In this document: positions 34,303-42,713 of the stretch, one piece after another | Numbering within the stretch: position 1 is the first letter of the stretch | Layout: every line of letters starts with the position of its first letter | Origin: Cerioporus squamosus | Taxonomy: Eukaryota > Basidiomycota > Agaricomycetes > Polyporales > Polyporaceae | Length of the DNA stretch: 42,713 nt | Direction of reading: 5' to 3' | NCBI GenBank assembly: GCA_022592435.1 | Contig: JABYQS010000254.1 | Span: 1-42,713 of the forward strand | Notes under the pieces: model-generated | The model's database searches: none | What the model saw: only the letters and a program-made list of their open reading frames with translations | What the model was told of the DNA's origin: nothing | Made by a program: the position numbers and the translations under genes

Positions 34303-35516
34303 TCAATTCCTCGTCTTTCGGCGGGATACTCTCCTCCGGCCCCACCACTCAGTACGCTCAGGAGCCGCCTCGACTGCAGCCCATCCCCTCTCGTCTCCAC
34401 CATAAGCACAGTTCAGAGCTCGCGCAAGCCCAGCCCACCTCCGCGCGCCCTCAGCATCCTCCACGGCGCAACAAGCCTTGCATAGCCGCGTCACGAAGCC
34501 CTCCCAAATCGGCTCGTAGTACAGGTGCTCCGCCTCCAGCAGGTCCATGTACATCTTGTCGGCGCGGTTAACGTAGTCCTCAGGCATGTCGGGATCACGC
34601 ACCCACCGCTCGAGCGCGGCATCGCGTGCGGCATGGCCCGCATCTGCCCGTGCTATCAAGCTGCGTCGAGTCTCGCTCTGCTCCAGGGCCGGACCTGCGA
34701 GAGAGCAGTATGCGCAGGCGCAGGTGAAGCCGTAGTCCAGTAACGCCTGCTGGCGGGAGGCATGGGGCAGCGCGGGGTCGATGTAGGAGATGAAGACTTG
34801 GGAGCCGGCGCGGATGGGGAAGAGCGCGCGGACCTCGATAGAGAACGTGGCCAGGTCGAACCGGTACGCGGCATTCGGGGAGCAGCTATAGACCTAAGAT
34901 GAGTACGTGCACATGTAATCGACCGACCGGGGACACACTGACCTGTGGTTGATGCGCGAGATGTCCTTGCATATCCCAGCGTACTGCTGCCGCGAGCCGG
35001 GAAGCAACCCTATGTGCAGAGCGTTCGTGTCGACAATCCCTTTCACCAGCGAAGGCTCCTCAGAATGGCTATTTGCGAGATGGAAGAATGCATCGCGGCG
35101 ATTCGGTGGCAGTCGCGATATGGCGTCCTCTAGCTCCGGGTAGGCATGTTCGGGCGGAAGGCCTCGGTGGAAGGGGAGGAATTGGGGGTATATACAAAGT
35201 GGCCTTTCGCACATGATAAGCTCTCCGCGCTCGATGTCTGTAGTCATGAAGACCCCTAGCCCACTGGAGGCTGCGTCGGCTATGCGATACAATGTGGAGG
35301 CGGGGTATGCGAGCGGCCCAAGGAAGAGAATTCACGCTTGTCCTCGGCCTGGTAGAGAAGAATGACGCAGTCTGTCCCATGAGACAGTGTCAGTATGTCC
35401 AGATGTTTCCCATTGTATGGCTGAGTGTTGTTGGACAGGTCAAAGTCGGTTGTCACTCGGGGGTCGGGTATAGGAATCTTCTGGCTGGCCTGTTCTCTCC
35501 CATCGGGCGGGCACAT
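34303..35516 (-). CDS. SMYD-like SET-domain protein (one apparent frameshift)
   Basis: SET-domain proteins of this fungal type are putative protein-lysine methyltransferases. Exons 35516-34943 and 34885-34303. Motifs: YRIADAASSGLGVFMTTDI and GELIMCERPL (SET start), ISRINHSCSPNAAYRF (SAM-binding NHS motif, spanning the intron), GSQVFISYIDPALPHASRQQ (catalytic-Tyr region), then YGFTCACAYC (post-SET zinc-binding cysteines) and a helical C-terminus. The N-terminal piece from Met 35516 (HLDILTLSHGTDCVILLYQ) is in a different frame from the SET part. Joining EFSSLG to PLAYPASTLYRI needs one extra base near 35317-35319, in a GGG run. No intron explains the jump. It may be an assembly indel, a real mutation, or the protein may start further downstream. 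The first-exon assignment upstream of the shift is tentative. Confidence 0.75.
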
Positions 35517-36158
35517 CTGCCTCGAGGAGCGGATGCAACGTTGATTTGGCACTTCGCTCGATTATTCAGACGAAGTCAACCACAGCGTGGCAGCTGCTGA
35601 CCCTCGATACCTCAAGCATTCATTAAGTGAGCAGTTCTTACAATCGAACCAGATAGCGCGACGTACTACTTCGGCCACAGCCTTGCTTTCGGATCCGAGG
35701 TTGGTCAAAACTCTGACTCGGATCGAGTGGGAGGAGGACGCACGTCGTACTGGCCCAGTACTCAGTAGTAGTAGTGGTAGGGATCCGAGAGACATGCCAT
35801 GCAAGCGTCGCTCAGCGCTCGGTGCCGGCAGCAACTTGAGATAAACAAGTCCAAATAACGCGGTAACGTGTCTGGGCGCCTGAGTCTCAGAACACGGTTG
35901 TCTCCGCGTCCTCCTCCTCCTCCTCCTCCCCCTTCCTAAAAGCCACAAGCTCACGTAGTATCATATTGTTATTAGCCGACCACACTTTATACCCTGGTTC
36001 TCTACCTTTCAATCCTGACTGTCACGACTCCGAGCGGAAAATTCAAGGTCGGGCCACTGTAGCTCTGCCACCGTCGTGAGTCAAAGAGTAATAGTACTCG
36101 TGCGTTGACTTGATGTTAATTATGATATTTAACATTCGAGGTTGACCCACTGGGATAA
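35517..36158. other. Divergent promoter region of two SET genes, 640 bp
   Basis: Lies between the start sites of the SMYD-like (minus) and E(z)-like (plus) genes. Contains AGT/GTAG-type triplets (35764-35780) and a CTC run. No gene found. Confidence 0.5.
35910..35930. repeat. Trinucleotide microsatellite (CTC)n
   Basis: About six tandem CTC units ending in CCCC, in the divergent promoter between the two SET genes. Confidence 0.8.
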
Positions 36159-38775
36159 ATGTGCGCCTCTCTGACGTGTTCTGTCAGAGACGAGGATCAA
36201 GTTGTACTCAGCTTATTCCGCGCCACATGGGATGAATACTTCTCATGGGAGCCATCCTACTGTGCGGAGACTCTGTTCAGAGTACGAGCAGGCGAAAGTG
36301 CAGACGCAGATGCGCGTCGCGCGGTGCTCGACTCAATCGAGGATGCCGCTGGACTAGCGCATAGCGAAACAGATGAAGCCACTGACACCCCCGTCGCCCT
36401 CTCATTTACATGCTACGAGATCTCCTCCTCAAGCGATATCAATAGCAGGCACACCCGTCCGGAGATGGTTCCGGCTACTGGTTCCCTCTCTGACCCATAT
36501 CCGTCATACGAGTCATGCGCTCCCATCAACGCCAACATCCTCCACGGCGACGATCCGAACTACCTCCCTTTCATCCCGTTTGCGGACGAGCCAACGTTCG
36601 ATTTCCGCGACTACGTGTACGACCACAAGGGTCTCGCCTGGCAGGAGGGGTACCGCGATTCGGACGGTGCGCAGGTATGGTCCCGAGTGGCGTCCTGGTA
36701 CTGAACAGCTCCCGCAGTTCTGGCGATTGTGTTGGAGACCGCGAGGAGACTGCATCGTAGCCACGGCATTTCGATGGAGGCGATCGACAGGACTGGCATC
36801 CTCCCGCTTACGCTGTGCACAACCTCCGTTTGGGGCGCCATATGGACGGAAAAGATGAGGTGAAGCTCCGCTAGCCAATCCGCCGTTGTATACTTATTCT
36901 GACAGGAGCGTCCTGATAGTGATCCAATACCGTGGCCGGGCTCTTCGAGGGTGTCCGGACCGCCTCTTCCCGATGTCGCACCGCCTGCCGCAGACGACGC
37001 GAAGACGCGACTCCAGGACTACCTGACGCTGTGGTGTCCCCGCATCGATTGTCTGCAGGGACATTGCTTCACTCACGGTCGGCAGTTTCCTTCGTCCACG
37101 ACACGTCTCGGTGCTTACAGTGGGACATGCACTCAGCAACGGAGCAGTATAACCTTGACTTCGACACTCCCGCCGTGCCAGGAAATGAGAGATTTAAATT
37201 CCTGCTGTCAGCGAAGACGCCGTGCGGAGATGATTGCGCCGTCGAGCATAGGAGGATATCTGTGGTGCGTGCGCGACGTGGACAGGTTGCAGCCTGACTC
37301 ACCGTCTTGCAGGGAGAGGTGTCATGGAGTCATGCTGAGATTGCCGAGCTCAAGGTGATTTGTCACGTCGCGCCGCCGACCACGCCCTGCAAGCTTGCCC
37401 GCCTGTGTATGAAGCCTTGTTTCGAGGTAGCTGACGTCGCAATCCCCTCTGCTGGCTGCTGAGCTCAACGAGAGCCTAGGTTGCGGTCGTTGCTTCCACG
37501 TTTGCTTTGAAGCCCAAGAAGAAGAAACCCCCTAGACAGCAGGGCAATCAGATCGCGGACACCGCTGCGTATCCGAGACACCTATACGGTGAGCCTCGCA
37601 TTCAATGCCCACTTATGTGTGCTGAAGTCTCGTCAGGATTGGAGCACACCTCAGCCTTCATACCGTGAGCGGCGATGTTTCGTGCATCCGAGTCCTTGAG
37701 TTACTCAGCCTGTCGGTTGTGCAGGAACAAGCCATGCAACCATCCAGGTCCCTGCGTACACAATGCTGACTGCGCATGCGCCGACAATGCAGCGCACTGT
37801 TCTCGCTCGTGCGCCTGCTCAGTGCGCTGTCCGTCTAGCACCCGCATCGAACCCTTCATGCTCGCTCACGTACTACGCAGGCGCAAGGAGATGGGCAGGA
37901 TGCAAGTGCGCGGTCCTCGTCGCGAAGCAGTACAAGAGAGGCCCTCGGGAAGTAACGATGAACCCGTGTTCGACCGATCTCTGCCCGTGCCGGAAAGCGA
38001 AGAGGGAGTGCGACCCCGAGGTCTGTGCGCCGTGTCCCAAGGACTCGCTCTGTAGAAACATGCAGCTGCAGCGCGGATTCCCGAAGGTATGGTTCACTGA
38101 CTCTATTATTGCGGTGCGCCGTCCTGATGGAGCGTCTGCGGCCAGCTCGTCCAGGCCAAGCAGAGCAGACACGGCATGGGCCTGTTTCTCGCCGAGGCGG
38201 TGAGGGAGGGCGACCTCATCATAGGTACGATTCGTTTCCCTTGCCGTCTCATTTCTGACGTTCTGCCCTCAGAGTACGTTGGCGAGCTAATATACGACGC
38301 GACCTTCCACTCCCGCAAGTGCGTCCTGACCTTCGCTGCTGCGTCTGCCTGCGTATGCTGACAGCCTGCACCCTCCGCAGCGAGCTCTCACGGCACCTAC
38401 GGCGGAACTACGTCTTCGGGCTCAATGACCAGATCTCCGTCGACAGCATGCGTGCCGGCAACCCCGCGCGCTTCATCAACCATGCCCATTCTCGTCGAGC
38501 GAACGTCGAGGTGTCCAGTGAGTGTCCTCTTGAGTCTTCACCTTGCGTGTTCGGGTCGCACTTCTGACTCTTGCAATGCCCAACGTAGTCCTCCTGGTTG
38601 ACGGAGAACAGCGAATCGGAGTCTTTGCAAGTAAGTAGGGGGCAGAGGCGGTGCCACGGGATTCTTGGGGCTGATCCGCTTGCTTGATGCAGAGAGGCAG
38701 ATGGCACCTGGGACCGAGCTGTTTCTCGACTATGGACCGGAGTTCCCGATAACGGAAGAGGATAGGAGGCAGTAA
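36159..38775 (+). CDS. E(z)/EZH2-like SET-domain protein with CXC region
   Basis: Resembles the catalytic subunit of PRC2, which methylates histone H3 Lys27 in the nucleus. Proposed exons: 36159-36666, 36709-36859, 36906-37077, 37137-37264, 37313-37426, 37480-37588, 37709-37828, 37881-38086, 38146-38224, 38273-38318, 38381-38517, 38589-38630 and 38693-38775. Order of features: FIPFADEPTFDFRDYVY; RIDCLQGHCFTH; WSHAEIAELK (pre-CXC SANT-like region); a KPKKKK basic stretch; the CXC cysteines (KPCNHPGPCVHNADCAC, CSRSCACS, WAGCKC, CPCRKAKRECDPEVC); then the SET domain (GLFLAEAVREGDLIIEYVGE, NYVFGLNDQISVDSMRAGN, RFINHA, GVFAKRQMAPGTELFLDYG). The exon 2/3 junction does not keep frame with the best splice sites, so that joint may be wrong or carry an indel. 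The RFxNHSxxPNC motif reads RFINHAHSRRANVE here, which is unusual. The family assignment is strong; activity is uncertain. Confidence 0.8.
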
Positions 38776-38950
38776 TACTGCTGGTACTTCGCGTAGGGAA
38801 ACATTGAGTAGCTCCTATCAGTACTGCATGTGTTTGGAGTATGAATGCGCATTCTGAGCCAGCAAGTCATATAGGTTATCTCGCTCGTCGGAGGAGCGTC
38901 GGAGGGGATGAACGTGCGGTCAAAAAGAAACCCGCCGATTCATCGAGTAC

Positions 38951-39041
38951 TTCCCATTAGCCGACTCGAACGACTGACCTCGTCATAGAATCTCTTTAGA
39001 GAGTTACTAGTGACGCGCTCTACCAACTGAGCTAAACGGGA
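38951..39041 (-). tRNA. tRNA-Thr(AGT), with intron
   Basis: A full cloverleaf can be drawn on the minus strand. The acceptor stem TCCCGTT/AATGGGA is at 39041-39035 and 38958-38952, the discriminator A at 38951. The D arm is GCTC/GAGC with loop AGTTGGTA, the anticodon stem CGTCA/TGACG, and the T arm AGTCG/CGGCT with loop TTCGAGT. The anticodon loop CTAGTAA gives anticodon AGT at 39008-39006 (inosine-modified, reading ACU/ACC/ACA). An 18-base intron, 39004-38987, sits at the canonical position after base 37. The mature length is 73 without CCA. Confidence 0.93.
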
Positions 39042-39325
39042 CTTGCACGTAGTAATGGGTACATTGCCATGTAGCATACAGCTCTATTATCGCTGTCGTT
39101 AATTGTGTTCCTGCTCCTGAATGGCTCCTCTACCTTCTTCCCATCGCGTGTGTTCACGAGTGGCCAGTACCGGCCTTGCATCATCTTTTCCGGTAAGTGG
39201 TATCACTGCAGCCATAACCGCGAACCTATCAGGGCTTCTCTGGTCACAATCCGGTGTCCGGTGTCATTCCACTGATTACTTACCTTTACGTTCTCATAAG
39301 GGGGAACTAATCCTCGTCGATTAGA

Positions 39326-41445
39326 ATGGTTTCTCAGCTCCACCCCACACCAACGGATGGATATGGAACATATACCTCAAGGTTACAGAAAGAAACAGAA
39401 GAGATCATCACGAAGCACATCCCGGTGCAAGGCACAGCTCAAAGTGAACTACAGAAGAAGGCGCACTTCGAGTTTCTCCTGCGGAATCTGAGACAAGGAT
39501 TCCCCGAGCGCTATACATCTCAGGATGCGAGCCAACCATGGCTCATATACTGGACTCTTCATGGCTTCAGCATCCTCGGTGTCGGGCTTGATGATCAGAC
39601 CAAGAAACGGTGAGTGGTGGAAGCTCTATGCGAGTTCCGCTTATCCATGTTTGATCAGAACCATCGACACGTTGCTGGCGCTGCAACACCCGGAAGGCGG
39701 CTTTGCGGGCGGTCCTGGTCAGGCTGCTCATCTGCTCCCCACTTACGCCGCCGTCTGCTCGTTCGCTATTGTCGGACGCCCTGGAGATGGCGGAGGCTGG
39801 GACGCCATCGATCGGTACGGCGCTGATGCCTCCGGCTCTCTTCTCGGCATATCTCATACTTCGGGGACTTGCACAGGAAGAAGATGTATGACTTCTTCAT
39901 GTCCTTGAAGCAAAGCGATGGGTCTTTCCTCGTCAGTCATCACGGTGAAGTAGACGTCAGGCAAGTGGTTCGCCTCCCCCGTCAATCGGAGTCTGATCGC
40001 TCGGATGCATAGGGGCATCTACTGTCTGCTAGCGGTAGCGACGTTGCTAAACTTGCTCACGCCCGAGCTTCTCGCGGGCGTCCCCGAGTTCCTAGCCACC
40101 TGCCAAACCTACGAAGGCGGGTTCTGTAATGCTTCCTTCCCAGGATGGGCTTTCGAGGCTGGTCAGTTGCACTGTATGACTTCACGTGCGCATCGTTCTC
40201 AATATGAAACCCAGACGACCCAGAGACCCCGAGTGGCTCACCGAAGAGTTATGACCCCTCGGCGCCGCGTCCGCCGCTCGGTGAGGCGCACGGTGGGTAC
40301 ACGTTCTGCGCCACCGCCTCCTGGGTCCTCCTGCAACCATACATCAAACTCTACCATTCTTCCGCCGGTGGCTCGTCCCCCAAGCCGGCCATCAACACGC
40401 CTGCGCTGCTTCGCTGGTGCGTGCAGATGCAGGGATCCCTATTGAGCTCGGAGGGTTCAAGGGCCGGACGAACAAGCTCGTGGATGGGTGCTACAGCTGG
40501 TGGGTCGGCGGTTGCGTCGTTCTGGCCGAGACACTTCTAGGCGTCGCGCGTGTGCACGAGGCCGTGCCGCATGAGCCTCATGAAGAGAACGACGAAGACG
40601 GACAGAAGGCGTGGGACGATGCTGACGGTAAGCGGCTGACTGCTCGACTCGCGCGCACTGTGCTGAAAACATCAAATGCATCTCTCCTCGGACCTGGATG
40701 ATCGGTGCCCACTCCATTTGTCCGCTGAACACTATTCGTAGATGCCCTGTTCAACCGCAAGGCGCTGCAGGAATACATCCTCTGCGCCGGGCAACACCCT
40801 GCCGGCGGCCTGAGAGACAAGCCGCCCAAGTAAGTCTTCCTCCGAGCGCCCACACACCCTCCGCACGCCCGGAAACGCATGCTGACGTCCTGATCCTCCA
40901 GGCCCGCGGACGCGTACCACACGCTTTACTGCACGGCGGGCCTATCGGCCGCTCAGCATCGCGTCATCCCTTCCGAGGCGCGCGAGAAGGCTGTTATTTC
41001 CGCCTGGAACCCGTCCCAGGCCGATGCCAAAGCCGGTATGTTTTCCCTCTCCTGCTGCGCGGTCACCCACCCCGTTTGTGGGTTCCGCAGGAGCATGTGC
41101 TGAGGAATCCCCGCGCCCAGGCACAGCGTATGCTCCGTTGTCGGACGCAGACCGTGAGAGGCTGGACGACTTGCGCAAGGGCACCTTCGCACAAGCCATG
41201 TCCTGGTCCGAGGAGGAGGGCACGGCTGTGTACGTCGGCGGCGCAGCCAATCGTGTGGTGAGTCGCAGCGGTCCTCGTGCGGGCGACGGATTGAAGGCTG
41301 ACCGTGGTTCTTTTTCCCGACCGGTGGATAGAACGCTACCCACCCGTTGTTCAACCTGACGGCAACCCACTCGGACGGGATGCTGTCCTACTTCTACGGC
41401 CAGACTCCGCCGTCGCGATATGTGAACAAACCGGCAACCAAGTGA
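39326..41445 (+). CDS. RAM1: Protein farnesyltransferase beta subunit (one apparent frameshift)
   Basis: The beta subunit pairs with the alpha subunit to attach farnesyl to CaaX-box proteins such as Ras and mating pheromones, in the cytosol. Exons: 39326-39609, 39659-39814, 39877-39960, 40013-40161, 40224-40627, 40742-40829, 40902-41035, 41091-41257 and 41332-41445. Hallmarks: SQPWLIYWTLHGFSILG; HPEGGFAGGPGQAAHLLPTY; LKQSDGSFLVSHHGEVDVR; CQTYEGGF; GEAHGGYTFCATASW; GGFKGRTNKLVDGCYSWW, with the zinc-binding Asp and Cys; KALQEYILCAGQHPAGGL; and DAYHTLYCTAGLS, with the zinc-binding His. The third intron uses a GC donor (AG|GCAAGT at 39961). Between WCVQMQ and IPIELGGFKGR the frame shifts by one missing base near 40433, in a GGG run. 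No intron explains it, and for a conserved gene an assembly error is likely. Confidence 0.93.
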
Positions 41446-42540
41446 CGAGAAGTTTGAAGAGACGCTACGAATACCTCACATCGCTTGACCAACCGGTCTT
41501 CCAATCGATTGCAGTGTACGAGTACGTATGCGTTAGATCAACACGTAAGAGACAGTACATGGGAGATTGTGTAGGCTGTGCGGATTCTGATGGATTATAG
41601 CTCATGTATACATAGCAGGCATATCGGAACCAATACAGGAAGCGACTACGCACGAGGGGGGCAGGCATGTCCGTTCACCGGGGTTACGCCCACAAAACCA
41701 CGCGCTCTCGAGACTCCGTGCGCGGATAGCTCGCGGCACTGCGCCACGCTGTCTTGCATGTCGCCAGATTGGACACCACGGGACCTGCAGGCCGACGCTG
41801 TCACCGGCTACTTAGGGGTGGTTGCATAAAGCGTGAAACGCACCAGTTGCGGACACTACAATGCCAATACTTGAGCCGTTGAACTACGGGAATGCTGCAA
41901 CGTGCATCTGATATTGTCGAGCAAGAGGTAGGGATGATCGGGGAACAGTAAGCTGCTGGTACATCCCAAGGGGCATCAGAAAGACTAAGTACTTGCAGGG
42001 TGGCGTGCAGCCGGAGGACCAGTGACCGGCCGCTGACGTGTGAAGACGACGTCTTGTGGGCGCACTGATCGATAGATTTGTTCCTCCGACGGCGTCCGCG
42101 CAATTTGTATGGGAGACATTGACTCTATGATACAGTGATAGGTCGGAGCACTGGCAGCGGGTCTATACAGTGGAAGGAGTCAGAGGGCGTACTAGGATGA
42201 GCCCAGCTCGACCTGTTGGACGGGCCTGGCAACGAAGTCATTAAATGAAGCAAATATGCATGTGGGAGATAGCGCGGAGCAAGTCGCTGGACGGGCTCGC
42301 GATAACTTGGACATCGACGGTCACCACGGCCTCGGCGACGCCTTCAAGAGGCAACCAAGATGAAGCACTCACATGCATCCAAGAAGGCCGTCAATGACCA
42401 TAGGGGAAGCCCAACAACGGCCATGAGCCGAGAAGGACGCACCTCATGGTGTCCGTCCGGTGCGACCTCGCAAGTCCTGGACCTCCTGCTCCAACCAGTT
42501 CAGCTTCTGCCTGTCCTCCCTCCTCGATACTCCAACTCCA
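41446..42540. other. Intergenic, 1.1 kb; no gene seen
   Basis: 3' flank of RAM1 and of the partial gene at the right edge. Possible downstream exons of that minus-strand gene could not be identified. Confidence 0.4.
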
Positions 42541-42713
42541 TCATCTGTCCTCCAGCGCCTCGATATGTGCCTTCTCCTCCATCCTCGCCTTCGTCGCTAT
42601 GGGCAGCATCCTCGACACCTCGTTCCACCGCACGTGGTTGGTCGACATCTCCGCACGCAGGCTAACCGGGACGAGCGCATGCTCCATCGCGATGTCGAAT
42701 GCGTCCGGCCAGC
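42541..42713 (-). CDS. Partial coiled-coil protein, runs off the window
   Basis: The visible frame encodes WPDAFDIAMEHALVPVSLRA followed by a charged helical stretch ending HIEALEDR and a stop at 42543-42541. Just past this stop, other frames continue in the same helical style (MMELEYR, then KLNWLEQEVQDLRG). The real C-terminus may therefore be longer, with one or two base losses or an unseen intron between. The N-terminus is outside the window. No family recognised. Confidence 0.45.
   Translation of the reverse strand, partial: WPDAFDIAMEHALVPVSLRAEMSTNHVRWNEVSRMLPIATKARMEEKAHIEALEDR

Overview
The window looks like nuclear DNA of a filamentous basidiomycete, most likely an Agaricomycete of the Polyporales type. 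Nearly every gene is cut by short introns of about 45-60 bases with GT(A/G)NGT donors. Coding DNA is GC-rich, and the families are typical of mushroom-forming fungi: DUF4246, F-box proteins, HSL-type esterases, a TMEM184-like protein and SYMD-like SET proteins. The species assignment is inference. All exon coordinates below were worked out by hand from reading frame, splice signals and agreement between paralogues.

Layout. At the left end is a membrane-anchored coiled-coil protein (433-1852, minus). From about 3.4 to 33.9 kb lies an accessory block with five alpha/beta-hydrolase (HSL/Abhydrolase_3) genes: 3486-4927 plus; 6817-8231, 9013-10345, 15686-16869 (broken) and 27172-28551 minus. The same block has three DUF4246 genes (11506-13007 plus, decayed; 17433-19179 and 30174-31910 minus) and two F-box genes (14129-15381 and 32669-33934 minus). 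These three families recur together, as if a DUF4246 + esterase + F-box unit had been duplicated. Set within the block are a TMEM184/Ost-alpha-like membrane protein (20712-24020 minus) with a 1.25-kb third intron and an 8-base exon, and a small Gly/Asn/Gln-rich protein (25849-26520 minus).

The right side looks more like conserved core genome. It holds a SMYD-like SET protein (34303-35516 minus, one frameshift), a divergent E(z)/EZH2-like SET protein with a CXC cysteine region (36159-38775 plus), an intron-containing tRNA-Thr(AGT) gene (38951-39041 minus) and the protein farnesyltransferase beta subunit RAM1 (39326-41445 plus, one frameshift). A partial coiled-coil gene runs off the right edge.

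Repeats include a three-copy dispersed 50-bp sequence, an 808-bp fold-back element with about 250-bp inverted arms just upstream of the TMEM184 gene, a second inverted-repeat element near 29.5 kb, a minisatellite and several microsatellites. No CRISPR, rRNA or bacterial-type features were seen.

How the genes may work together. The esterases should be soluble serine hydrolases. DUF4246 proteins have no proven function, but their His/Arg pattern resembles 2OG-Fe(II) oxygenases. Repeated linkage of the two suggests an ester- or xenobiotic-modifying pair, with the F-box genes carried along or marking turnover; this is a hypothesis. Several single-base frameshifts in otherwise intact genes may be assembly errors rather than real lesions.
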